Shown here piece by piece: positions 26,150 to 34,700 of a DNA stretch of 64,000 nt (within the stretch, counting starts at the first letter, position 1; every line of letters starts with the position of its first letter). Location of the stretch: contig DASZPM010000008.1 in the NCBI GenBank assembly GCA_035550215.1, positions 124,001-188,000 of the forward strand, given 5' to 3'. The position numbers and the translations under genes were made by a program. Source of the DNA: JABDFW01 sp035550215 (GTDB lineage Bacteria; Bacteroidota; Bacteroidia; Chitinophagales; Chitinophagaceae). The notes beneath the pieces are model-generated. The model had not been told where the DNA came from and searched no databases. It worked only from the letters and a program-made list of their open reading frames with translations.

Positions 26150-27655
26150 ATGAGCAAAATTGCGAATTCTTTGGCCGGTACATCTGCCATTTGGTTTATT
26201 ACAGGCAGCCAGCATTTATATGGCGAGGAAACATTAAAGCAGGTGGCTGACCACAGCAAGGAAATAGTAAGAACGATGAGCGATGGTGAACGTGTGCCTT
26301 TTCCGCTGGTGTTTAAGCCCGTGGTAAAAACACCCGAAGAGGTTTTTGCTGTGTGCCAGGAAGCCAATGCTGATAAAGATTGTATAGGCATCATCACATG
26401 GATGCATACTTTTTCGCCGGCTAAAATGTGGATTAACGGCTTAAAAATTTTGCAAAAGCCCTTACTGCACCTGCATACGCAGTTTAACCGCGATATACCC
26501 TGGGGGGATATTGACATGGATTTTATGAACCTTAACCAAAGCGCTCACGGCGACCGTGAGTTTGGTTTTATGGTAAGCCGCATGCGTCGTAACCGTAAGG
26601 TGGTAGTTGGGCATTGGCAGGATGAAGAAGTGCAGCAAAGCATTGGTGAATGGAGCCGCGTAGCTGCTGCATGGAATGATTGGCAGGGCGCTAAGTTTGT
26701 TCGCTTTGGCGATAATATGCGGTATGTGGCAGTAACTGACGGCGATAAAGTGGAGGCAGAATATAAATTCGGCTTTTCTGTAAACACGCATGGCATTGGC
26801 GACCTTGTAAAAGTGATAAATGCAGTGGGCGATGATGCAGTAGACGTATTGATACAGGAATATGGGGATACGTATAAAATGGCGGCTACTTTAACCAAAG
26901 ACGGCATACAAAGACAATCGCTGAAAGATGCTGCCCGTATTGAACTTGGCCTTAAAGCTTTTTTGCAGGAAGGAAATTACAAGGGTTTCAGCGATACTTT
27001 TGAAGACCTGCACGGTATGATGCAGTTGCCGGGCATTGCCGCGCAGCGGTTAATGAATGCCGGTTATGGCTTTGCCGGGGAAGGCGACTGGAAAACAGCG
27101 GCGCTTGTACGCGCTATGAAGGTGATGGGTCAGGGCCTTAAAGGCGGCAACAGTTTTATGGAAGATTATACGTATCATTTAGACCCCGCTAACCCTTTAG
27201 TATTGGGCAGCCACATGCTGGAGATATGTGAATCAATTGCGGATGGCAAGCCATCGTGCGAAATACATCCTTTGGGTATTGGGGGCAAAGCTGACCCGGT
27301 GCGGCTGGTGTTTAACGTGGCGGGAGGGCTGGCCTTAAATGCGTCTCTTGTTGATATGGGTAACCGTTTCCGGTTACTGGTAAATACGGTAGAAGCAGTA
27401 GCTCCTGAACATGACTTGCCTAAGTTGCCTGTTGCACGCGTATTATGGAAGCCCGAACCTGATTTTAAAACCGGGCTTGCTGCATGGATATTGGCAGGCG
27501 GTGCGCATCATACCTGTTACAGCCAAAATCTGTCCGCGGAGAATTTGCAGGACTTTGCCGAGATAGCTGATATTGAATTTGTTCTGATAGATAAAAAAAC
27601 CAATCTTTATAATCTAAAGAATGAGTTAAGATGGAATGAAGCTTCTTATAAATAA
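26150..27655 (+). CDS. araA: L-arabinose isomerase
   Basis: Isomerises L-arabinose to L-ribulose using Mn2+. 501 residues, the normal length. IWFITGSQHLYGEETLKQV at the N terminus is characteristic, as are WMHTFSPAKMW near residue 84, HTQFNRDIPW near 106 and DFMNLNQSAHGDREFG near 124. Metal-site candidates include the glutamates in AGEGDWKTAALVRAMK near 310 and the histidines of DYTYHL and GSHMLEI near 340-355. Third gene of the ara operon. The TAA stop is immediately followed by the first unit of the heptamer array that separates it from the symporter gene. Confidence 0.98.
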   Translation: MSKIANSLAGTSAIWFITGSQHLYGEETLKQVADHSKEIVRTMSDGERVPFPLVFKPVVKTPEEVFAVCQEANADKDCIGIITWMHTFSPAKMWINGLKILQKPLLHLHTQFNRDIPWGDIDMDFMNLNQSAHGDREFGFMVSRMRRNRKVVVGHWQDEEVQQSIGEWSRVAAAWNDWQGAKFVRFGDNMRYVAVTDGDKVEAEYKFGFSVNTHGIGDLVKVINAVGDDAVDVLIQEYGDTYKMAATLTKDGIQRQSLKDAARIELGLKAFLQEGNYKGFSDTFEDLHGMMQLPGIAAQRLMNAGYGFAGEGDWKTAALVRAMKVMGQGLKGGNSFMEDYTYHLDPANPLVLGSHMLEICESIADGKPSCEIHPLGIGGKADPVRLVFNVAGGLALNASLVDMGNRFRLLVNTVEAVAPEHDLPKLPVARVLWKPEPDFKTGLAAWILAGGAHHTCYSQNLSAENLQDFAEIADIEFVLIDKKTNLYNLKNELRWNEASYK

Positions 27656-27788
27656 GTCCATAGTTCATGGTTCATTGTCCATGGTTGGAGAGAGGTGATT
27701 TTGTAATTGCATTTAAGTATAAATAAGTCCATATTATATGGTTTATTGTCCATGGTTAGCACGAGGTAATTGAATAATTAAAATTAAG
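27647..27788 (+). repeat. Tandem 71-bp repeat containing GTYCATN heptamers
   Basis: Two adjacent diverged copies (27647-27717 and 27718-27788) both begin TATAAATAAGTCCATA and carry four 7-base units: GTCCATA GTTCATG GTTCATT GTCCATG (27656-27683) and GTCCATA TTATATG GTTTATT GTCCATG (27727-27754). The araA stop codon lies in the first copy, and the second copy repeats the same bases including the TAA. The same heptamer appears in inverted orientation at 28238-28265, beyond the four-helix-bundle gene. Confidence 0.85.
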
Positions 27789-27866
27789 TGCATGGCTAAT
27801 ATGGCAAAACGTGGCAAATAATAAAAATAAACGGTAATAAATTTCCAGGCTTAAGCAATTTGTGAT

Positions 27867-28217
27867 ATGGCTTTTAAATTTGAGGAGCTAAGAGTATGGC
27901 ATAAGACCTTGGAATTAACTAACGAGGTTGATTTGCTTGCAAAAACGTTTCCGGTAGAAGAAAGATTTAGTTTAGCCAGCCAAATAAAAAAAGCAGGGGA
28001 TTCAGTCGTACTAAACATAGCAGAAGGGAGTACGGGGCAAACAAACCCAGAGTTTAAGAGGTTTTTAGATATCGCATTACGCTCTGCGGTTGAAGTAGTG
28101 GCTTGCCTTTTTATTGCTAAGGCCCGGAAATATATAGCTGACGACAGCTTTAAGAAATTGTATGATGAATATGATGTACTGTGTAAAATGATAACAAAAT
28201 TGAGAGACTCAATGTAA
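27867..28217 (+). CDS. Four-helix-bundle protein (23S rRNA IVP / S23 family)
   Basis: 116 residues. FKFEELRVWHKTLELTNEVD at the start, FPVEERFSLASQIKKAGDSVVLNIAEGS in the middle and NPEFKRFLDIALRSAVEV next are the family signature; the fold is an all-alpha bundle. The family is named for ORFs in intervening sequences of 23S rRNA genes and is related to the accessory protein Avd of diversity-generating retroelements; its own function is unclear. Here it interrupts the ara cluster between araA and the symporter and is bracketed by inverted heptamer arrays, so it looks like cargo of a small inserted element and not an arabinose gene. Confidence 0.92.
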   Translation: MAFKFEELRVWHKTLELTNEVDLLAKTFPVEERFSLASQIKKAGDSVVLNIAEGSTGQTNPEFKRFLDIALRSAVEVVACLFIAKARKYIADDSFKKLYDEYDVLCKMITKLRDSM

Positions 28218-28237
28218 ATCTTATTATTTTTAAAAAC

Positions 28238-28265
28238 TATAGACTATGGGCTATTGACCATGGAC
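28238..28265 (-). repeat. Inverted heptamer array downstream of the four-helix-bundle gene
   Basis: Read on the reverse strand, these bases give GTCCATG GTCAATA GCCCATA GTCTATA, the same 7-base unit as the left arrays but in opposite orientation. The symporter ATG follows 27 bases later. Confidence 0.8.
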
Positions 28266-28292
28266 TATTTAAACCTCTAACGATTAAACAGC

Positions 28293-30008
28293 ATGAACAA
28301 GCTTCTCTTCCAGGACAAATTGATTTTTGTTATCTACTTTATTATTGTCGCCAGCTACGGTTATTACATCTATCGTAAAAAGAAAAAAGCAGTTACGGGT
28401 ACCCATGATTTCTTTTTGGCTGAAGGGTCATTAACCTGGTGGGCAATCGGCGCTTCTCTTATTGCATCCAATATTTCGGCAGAGCAGTTTATCGGCATGA
28501 GTGGAAATGGTTATACCATTGGTGTTGCTGTGGCAGCATACGAATGGATTGCAGCCATTGCATTGATTATAGTGGCAGTATGGTTTATACCGGTGTATCT
28601 TAAGAACAAGATATTTACGATGCCGCAGTTTTTAACTGTGCGGTATAATGAAACAGTAGCATTAATTATGGCCATATTTTGGCTGTTCCTGTATGTGTTT
28701 GTAAACCTTACTTCTATATTGTATTTAGGGGCACTTGCCATTAATAACCTTATGGGTGGGGATATAACCCAGTTTCATTTTATCATTGTAGCGCTGTCAA
28801 TATTTGCTGTATTTATAACCCTTGGCGGTATGAAGGTTATTGGCTTTACTGATGTAATACAGGTGGCAGTACTAATTATAGGCGGCCTGGCTACAACCTA
28901 TGTTGCATTAACAGTGGTGAGCAAAGCATTTGGTTTTGGGGAAAGCGCCCTGCAGGGCTTTAACCAATTGCTTAAAAATGCGCCGGACCACTTCCACATG
29001 ATATTTGCAAAGCCGGGTCCGGGTTCCCCGCAGCAGGATGTAGATAATTATCTTACCATACCCGGGCTGCTTTCGTATGTGGCCGGTATATGGATTATAA
29101 ACCTTAATTATTGGGGCTGTAACCAGTACATTACGCAAAGGGCGCTGGGTGCAGATTTGCAGACTGCCCGTAAAGGTATTTTATTTGCAGGCTTTTTAAA
29201 ATTGCTCATGCCCGTTATAGTGATGTTGCCTGGTATTGCAGCTTATGTATTGCATCAAAAAGGCATGCTGCAGGCAGAAATGCTGGTACGCAGCACTAAC
29301 GGAAAGGTGGTGTCAGACAATGCCTATTCAGCAATACTTGGTTACTTGCCGCATGGGCTTATCGGCCTTTCGCTGGCAGCGCTTACCGCCGCTATCGTGG
29401 CCTCTTTGGCAGGTAAGGCCAACAGTATTTCCACAATATTTACACTGGATGTGTACAAGAAATACATCAAAAAAGATGCAACGGAAGCCAAAATGGTATG
29501 GACAGGCCGAGTAACCATTTTAGCTGCTGTTATAGTTGCTATATTGCTTACCTGGCAGGACACATTGGGTATAGGGGGCCAGGGCGGGTTTACCTTTATT
29601 CAAAAATATACTGGCTTTATAAGCCCGGGTGTATTTGCAATGTTCCTGTTAGGCATGTTCTGGAAACGTACTACTGGTGCTGCGGCGGTGGTGGGCGTGA
29701 TTATCGGCTTCCTTCTTTCAGTATTCTTTAACGAACTTGCCCCATCCTGGTTTGGAAATAATACATTCCTGTACACTGCATATTTAGACAGCGCTTCAGG
29801 TAAGTATGAAATACCTTTCCATATTTGTATGGGATTGGCATTTATGTTTACTATGATAGTGATGATACTTATGAGCCTGGCAGGACCGAAGGTTAATCCC
29901 AAAGCGTTTGTGCTGGATAAGAGCATGTTTAAGCTTAAACCAGGTACAATTGCTTTGATAGTAATAACCCTGCTTATTATTTCCTTACTCTATGTAAGGT
30001 TCTGGTAA
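28293..30008 (+). CDS. Sodium/solute symporter (SSS/SGLT family), probable pentose importer
   Basis: 571 residues with about 14 membrane helices. WWAIGASLIASNISAEQFIGMSGNGY near residue 50 is the substrate and Na+ site region of SGLT-like carriers, and AALTAAIVASLAGKANSISTIFTLDVY near 365 holds the second half of the Na2 site in helix 8. Its position after araBDA and before an arabinofuranosidase and an aldose epimerase gene makes L-arabinose the likely cargo, but galactose or xylose cannot be excluded. It is separated from araA by 637 bases holding the heptamer element, so its expression may depend on read-through or on a promoter inside that insert. Confidence 0.92.
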   Translation: MNKLLFQDKLIFVIYFIIVASYGYYIYRKKKKAVTGTHDFFLAEGSLTWWAIGASLIASNISAEQFIGMSGNGYTIGVAVAAYEWIAAIALIIVAVWFIPVYLKNKIFTMPQFLTVRYNETVALIMAIFWLFLYVFVNLTSILYLGALAINNLMGGDITQFHFIIVALSIFAVFITLGGMKVIGFTDVIQVAVLIIGGLATTYVALTVVSKAFGFGESALQGFNQLLKNAPDHFHMIFAKPGPGSPQQDVDNYLTIPGLLSYVAGIWIINLNYWGCNQYITQRALGADLQTARKGILFAGFLKLLMPVIVMLPGIAAYVLHQKGMLQAEMLVRSTNGKVVSDNAYSAILGYLPHGLIGLSLAALTAAIVASLAGKANSISTIFTLDVYKKYIKKDATEAKMVWTGRVTILAAVIVAILLTWQDTLGIGGQGGFTFIQKYTGFISPGVFAMFLLGMFWKRTTGAAAVVGVIIGFLLSVFFNELAPSWFGNNTFLYTAYLDSASGKYEIPFHICMGLAFMFTMIVMILMSLAGPKVNPKAFVLDKSMFKLKPGTIALIVITLLIISLLYVRFW

Positions 30009-30016
30009 TAAATTTT

Positions 30017-30048
30017 AATAAGCTGTTTCAAAAATGAGACGGCTTATT
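30017..30048 (+). terminator. Hairpin between symporter and GH51 genes
   Basis: AATAAGCTGTTTC (30017-30029) pairs over 13 positions (11 Watson-Crick, 2 G-T) with GAGACGGCTTATT (30036-30048), with a 6-base loop and then TTATAAAG. It is a good intrinsic terminator shape located inside an apparent operon, so it may be a partial terminator or a processing site that lowers expression of the glycosidase genes. Confidence 0.6.
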
Positions 30049-30096
30049 TTATAAAGAAAAAATTAAATGTTTTTTTGACATTTAAAATAAACGGCT

Positions 30097-31647
30097 ATGA
30101 AGAAAATATTTGGAAGCGTTTTATTTGCCTGCTCCCTGGCAACTGCGGGTGTTATAGCGCAAACTCCCGTACAGTTTACAGTTAATGCCAACGCGCCCGG
30201 GGCAGTAATAAGCAGGAATATTTACGGGCATTTCTCTGAAGACCTGGGCCATTGTATTTACGATGGTTATTGGGTTGACCCTTCATTAAATGTTCCCAAA
30301 CAGGGGCGTATACGGATGGATGTAGTAAATGCCCTGAAGAAGATAAAAGTGCCGTTGCTGCGCTGGCCCGGTGGCTGCTATGCAGACCAGTACCACTGGA
30401 GTGACGGCATTGGAGACCCTGCAAAACGCCCAAAGCGACTGAATGCGGTTTGGGGCATGGTGCTGGAAGATAACAGCTTTGGCACCAATGAGTTTTTGCA
30501 ATTGTGTGACCTTATAGGCTGCGAGCCTTATATAGCCGGTAACGTAGGCACCGGTACTCCCCAGGAAATGTCAAACTGGATTGAGTATTTAAACTATGAC
30601 GGCAACAGCACGCTTGCCGACATGCGCAAGCAAAACGGTCACGAAAAACCTTATAAGGTGTCCTTCTGGGGCGTGGGTAATGAAAGCTGGGGCTGCGGTG
30701 GCAACATGTCGCCTGAGTTTTATTCAGACCAGTATAAAAGGTATGCGTCCTTTTGCATTAACTATCCCGGAGCACCGCTTAAAAAAATTGCCAGCGGCGC
30801 TAACAGCGATGATTATAACTGGACAGAAGTATGCATGAAGAATATACCCACCTGGGATATGTGGGGTATCTCTATGCACTACTATACTATCGCTACGGGT
30901 AACTGGGGGCACAAAGGGTCGGCAACGCAGTTTAACGAGGACGAATATTTTCATGCCATGAAAAACTGCCTGCATATTGAAGACCTGGTGAACAAACACA
31001 GCGCAATTATGGATAAGTATGACCCGAAAAAAAGGGTATCGCTTTGCGTGGACGAATGGGGTATTTGGACAGATGTTGAGCCCGGCACCAACCCGGCATT
31101 TTTGTACCAGCAAAACAGCATGCGCGACGCGTTGATTGCGGCAAGTACGTTAAATATTTTTAATAACCATGCGGACAGGGTTCGCCTTGCAAGCCTTGCA
31201 CAAACAGTAAATGTGCTGCAGTCGCTGATACTCACAAACAAGGAAAAAATGGTATTAACACCCACGTACCATGTATTTGATTTATACAAAGTACACCAGG
31301 ACGCTACATTGTTGCCTGTACAATTCTTTAGCCCTGATTATGCTTTTGACAAGGAATCAATACCAGCTATTAACGCTTCAGCATCTAAAGACAGCAATGG
31401 TGTTGTACACATCAGCATTGTTAATATAGATGCGCACAAGCCCATAAAAATTAACATGGCTTTGTTAGGCGTAAATGATAAAAATATTACAGGACAAATA
31501 TTAACTTCGGCTGCTTTTACGGATATTAACACTTTTGATAATCCGGGTAAAGTAAAACCTGCTTCATTTACCGGCTTTAAAGTGAATGATGGAAATATAG
31601 AGGTAACTATGCCTCCTATTTCTGTGGTGGTACTGGAGATTAAATAG
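30097..31647 (+). CDS. Alpha-L-arabinofuranosidase, GH51
   Basis: 516 residues with a signal peptide (about 1-21), so exported to the periplasm. SRNIYGHFSEDLGHCIYDG near residue 38 and LRWPGGCYADQYHW near 88 are GH51 hallmarks. The acid/base glutamate is in WGVGNESWG near 192 and the nucleophile glutamate in CVDEWGIW near 312. It removes terminal arabinofuranose from arabinan, arabinoxylan or oligosaccharides, feeding the symporter and araBDA. The galM-like gene begins 38 bases after its stop. Confidence 0.96.
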   Translation: MKKIFGSVLFACSLATAGVIAQTPVQFTVNANAPGAVISRNIYGHFSEDLGHCIYDGYWVDPSLNVPKQGRIRMDVVNALKKIKVPLLRWPGGCYADQYHWSDGIGDPAKRPKRLNAVWGMVLEDNSFGTNEFLQLCDLIGCEPYIAGNVGTGTPQEMSNWIEYLNYDGNSTLADMRKQNGHEKPYKVSFWGVGNESWGCGGNMSPEFYSDQYKRYASFCINYPGAPLKKIASGANSDDYNWTEVCMKNIPTWDMWGISMHYYTIATGNWGHKGSATQFNEDEYFHAMKNCLHIEDLVNKHSAIMDKYDPKKRVSLCVDEWGIWTDVEPGTNPAFLYQQNSMRDALIAASTLNIFNNHADRVRLASLAQTVNVLQSLILTNKEKMVLTPTYHVFDLYKVHQDATLLPVQFFSPDYAFDKESIPAINASASKDSNGVVHISIVNIDAHKPIKINMALLGVNDKNITGQILTSAAFTDINTFDNPGKVKPASFTGFKVNDGNIEVTMPPISVVVLEIK

Positions 31648-31685
31648 GGCAGGGGTATTTAGCCGATACAAATAAAATACACAAT

Positions 31686-32837
31686 ATGAAACGATTGATG
31701 CTGTATGCTTTTTTAATTGGTGGCACATGTACATTGCTGACATCATGCGGGAGTAATAATGCAGGTAGTGCTAACACAACAGATTCAACAACCACGGCAA
31801 AAAAAGGAATAACGAAAACTGCCTGGGGTAATTATGATGGTAAAGATGTTTTTTTGTTTACACTTACCAATGCAAAAGGCCAGCAGGTGCAAATAAGTAA
31901 TTACGGTGGTACTGTTACACACTGGATTGTGCCGGATAAAAATGGTAATAAAAACAGCATAGTGCTGGGATATGACAGCCTTAGTGGCTACCTGGCTCAC
32001 CCACCTTATTTTGGCGCCACTATAGGACGTTATGGTAACCGCATTGGTGATGCTAAGTTTACGCTGGACGGTAAAACGTATAAGCTCGCCGCCAACAACG
32101 GCAAAAACTCCCTGCATGGCGGCCTTAAAGGTTTTGATAAGCAGGTGTGGGATGCCTCGGTAGAAAATGATTCGGTACCATCCTTAACGTTAAAATACTT
32201 AAGTAAGGATGGGGAAGAGGGTTTCCCGGGTAACCTGTCGGTAACAGTGCAGTACACCTTAACCGATGATGACGAATTAAAGCTTGAGTACACTGCTACC
32301 ACAGATAAAGCAACACCCATCAACCTTACCAATCACAGCTATTTTAATTTAACGGGCGATGCTGATAATACCATACTGGATGAAAAGCTTCAAATCAATG
32401 CTGATAATTACACGCCGGTTGATACATCGCTTATTACTACAGGAGAAATTAAGCCTGTAAAGGGAACTCCGTTCGATTTTACAACGCCGACGAAGATAGG
32501 AGCAAGAATAGACCAGGTGAAAGGTGGTTACGATCACAATTTTGTGTTGAACAGTAAAGGCGGCACTATGGCTGAAGCGGCTATTTTACAGGATAGTATA
32601 AGCGGCCGCAAACTGGAGGTGTTTACTGACCAGCCAGGCCTGCAATTTTATACAGGCAATTTTTTAGATGGTACATTGAAAAATTATGACGGCAAGCCAA
32701 TTCAGCAGCATGCCGCGCTATGTATGGAAACACAGCATTTTCCTGATTCGCCCAATAAGCCACAGTTTCCTTCCTGTATATTAAAGCCAGGGGAAACTTA
32801 TCATACAGTCACTATGTATAAGCTAAGCGTGCAGTAA
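31686..32837 (+). CDS. galM: Aldose 1-epimerase (mutarotase), lipoprotein
   Basis: 383 residues. The N terminus MKRLMLYAFLIGGTCTLLTSC is a lipoprotein signal with the lipobox cysteine near residue 21, so the enzyme is membrane-anchored outside the cytoplasm. The galactose mutarotase fold is clear: QISNYGGTVTHW near 67, GATIGRYGNRI near 105, LTNHSYFNL with an active-site histidine near 215, and AALCMETQHFPDSPN with the catalytic glutamate near 345. It interconverts alpha and beta anomers of arabinose or galactose released by the glycosidases. Last gene of the forward arm; the next gene is convergent, 17 bases away. Confidence 0.95.
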   Translation: MKRLMLYAFLIGGTCTLLTSCGSNNAGSANTTDSTTTAKKGITKTAWGNYDGKDVFLFTLTNAKGQQVQISNYGGTVTHWIVPDKNGNKNSIVLGYDSLSGYLAHPPYFGATIGRYGNRIGDAKFTLDGKTYKLAANNGKNSLHGGLKGFDKQVWDASVENDSVPSLTLKYLSKDGEEGFPGNLSVTVQYTLTDDDELKLEYTATTDKATPINLTNHSYFNLTGDADNTILDEKLQINADNYTPVDTSLITTGEIKPVKGTPFDFTTPTKIGARIDQVKGGYDHNFVLNSKGGTMAEAAILQDSISGRKLEVFTDQPGLQFYTGNFLDGTLKNYDGKPIQQHAALCMETQHFPDSPNKPQFPSCILKPGETYHTVTMYKLSVQ

Positions 32838-32854
32838 CAGGCAGCACAACAATA

Positions 32855-33733
32855 TCACCCCGCAAATTCATTTGGCAGTATACCCTTGCTGCCAATGTTT
32901 TTTATAATAAAAACACTCCCTGCAAGGGGTTGGGTGAGGAGTTCTGAATCACTAAGCTCTTTCCGGGCGGTTGTTACGAATAAATCTGTAAGCGATTCAC
33001 CACCAAATGTACAGCAGGTTATATTGGCCACGGGAAAAGTGATGCGTTGCAACGCTTCGCCGGTTTTTGGATTATATTGAACGACTGCCCACCCGCCGTA
33101 ATATGCCACCCACAGCATGCCGTCACTGTCAATGGTCATGCCATCAGGATAGCCCGGCTCATGGTGCACATCAACTGCAACACGTTTATTGCTGACGCTG
33201 CCGCTTTCTAAATCAAAATCATAGGCAACTATCTGCCGCGTTGGTGTATCAATGTAATACATTACGGTGTTATCACTGTTCCATGCAATACCGTTTGATA
33301 TTGTAACGCCTTTAATTTTTGCCGTAACCGGGAAACCCTTATCAAGCATATACAAACTGCCTGCAGGTTCTTTCTCGTTAAATGGCATGGTGCCAGCCCA
33401 AAATCTTCCGGCCGCATCACATTTACCGTCGTTAAAACGATTGCCCGGTAGTGATGCTTCCGGGTCAGTAATCGGCTGTACAGTTTTATTATCAAAATCA
33501 ACAAAGTAAAAGCCATGCTGCATAGCGGCAACAAGGCCACCTTCTTTTCTCAATACAATAGCTCCAACCATTTGGCCAACATTACAAATGCTGTGTTGGC
33601 CGGTTGAGAGGCAATACCTGTGTATATCTCCCGGCAGGATATTTACCCAATAAATACAATTTTGGGCGGCATCCCATACCGGCCCCTCGCCCAATAAACA
33701 TTCTTGCTGCAGTAAAACTTCCGGTTGGTGCAT
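32855..33733 (-). CDS. SMP-30/gluconolactonase family lactonase
   Basis: 292 residues forming a six-bladed beta propeller. LGEGPVWDAAQNCIYWVNI near residue 14 carries the metal-binding Glu of the family, FNDGKCDAAGRFWAGTM near 98 the Asn and Asp, and GYPDGMTIDSDGMLWVAYYGG near 195 the third acidic site. It hydrolyses sugar lactones; here the likely substrate is L-arabino-1,4-lactone or a related aldonolactone, giving the acid for the IlvD/Edd dehydratase two genes upstream. Last gene of the reverse arm, with the SDR gene 64 bases upstream. Confidence 0.92.
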   Translation of the reverse strand: MHQPEVLLQQECLLGEGPVWDAAQNCIYWVNILPGDIHRYCLSTGQHSICNVGQMVGAIVLRKEGGLVAAMQHGFYFVDFDNKTVQPITDPEASLPGNRFNDGKCDAAGRFWAGTMPFNEKEPAGSLYMLDKGFPVTAKIKGVTISNGIAWNSDNTVMYYIDTPTRQIVAYDFDLESGSVSNKRVAVDVHHEPGYPDGMTIDSDGMLWVAYYGGWAVVQYNPKTGEALQRITFPVANITCCTFGGESLTDLFVTTARKELSDSELLTQPLAGSVFIIKNIGSKGILPNEFAG

Positions 33734-33797
33734 AAGCTAAATTATAAAGATGTGCCGGTGAATAAATTGGTGCATTAACTTTCTGTGCAAATATTCC

Positions 33798-34568
33798 CTA
33801 ATATGGTGATGGGCTAACTGATGTCCACCCGCCATCCACCACGAGGCTTTGACCTGTAACATGCCTTGATAATGGCGACACTAAAAACAATGCGGCGTTG
33901 GCAATATCGCTTACAGTGGCAGGCCTGCCCATGGGCGTTATGCGGCTCCAGGTATTTTCATATTCTTTATCCTCAACAGTTCGTTCTGTTTTGGTAGCGC
34001 CGGGCGCAATGGCATTAATATTTATATTGAATGGTGAAAGTTCCACCACCAAAGTTTTTGCAAGCATCTCAAGCGCGGCTTTTGTCATACCATAGGCAGC
34101 CAGGTTTTTGTGTGCCTGGTGGCCCGTAACGGACGACATTAACAAAACGCTGCCGCCAGTTTCCTGTTTTTTCATTTGGATAGCTGCTGCCTGTGTTAGA
34201 AAAAAGCTGCCGCCTAAATTTACATGCATCACTCTTGCCAGCGCTTCCTGCTTATACTCGAAAAAATCGCCGAAAAGGGTTATGCCGGCATTGGCAACGG
34301 CAATGGTGAGTTTCCCAAATTGGTCAACCGCAGTGTTAACAAGCGTTTGAATAAACGTGGTATATCCTGCATCGCCGGCCAAAGCAAAACATACGCCACC
34401 TTCACCACGTATTTTTTTTGCTGCTGCTTCAGCAAGCGTTGCATCAATATCATTTAACACTACAGATGCACCCCGTGCACATAACTGGCGGGCAATTTCA
34501 AAACCAATACCCTGGCCCGCGCCCGTAATAACAGCCACCTGTTCGGCAAACAATCGTTGTTCATTCAT
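33798..34568 (-). CDS. Short-chain dehydrogenase/reductase, probable sugar dehydrogenase
   Basis: 256 residues of classical SDR: TGAGQGIG near residue 15 (NAD(P) loop), NDIDA with the Asp near 38 that suggests NAD preference, NAG near 92, the catalytic Ser in LLMSSVTG near 146, and YGMTK (Tyr and Lys) near 159-163, ending with VTGQSLVVDGGW. In this setting between a sugar-acid dehydratase and a lactonase it is probably the aldose 1-dehydrogenase that starts the oxidative route, but many SDRs of this type oxidise keto-deoxy acids instead. It follows the dehydratase gene with a 132-base gap. Confidence 0.88.
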   Translation of the reverse strand: MNEQRLFAEQVAVITGAGQGIGFEIARQLCARGASVVLNDIDATLAEAAAKKIRGEGGVCFALAGDAGYTTFIQTLVNTAVDQFGKLTIAVANAGITLFGDFFEYKQEALARVMHVNLGGSFFLTQAAAIQMKKQETGGSVLLMSSVTGHQAHKNLAAYGMTKAALEMLAKTLVVELSPFNININAIAPGATKTERTVEDKEYENTWSRITPMGRPATVSDIANAALFLVSPLSRHVTGQSLVVDGGWTSVSPSPY

Positions 34569-34700
34569 AGCTTTATCATTAAATGCCTTTAGACTTAACC
34601 AAAAAGGCAGTAATAATTTTCACCTTCAAAAAAACAATTAGCGTATTCAATGAGTGTTGAAAATTGACTGTTGATATCTACCTGTCATATCAATTTACCA

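Noticed and set aside
27647..28270. CRISPR-like array
   Set aside because: Units are 7 bases long, degenerate and contiguous without spacers, and no cas gene is near.
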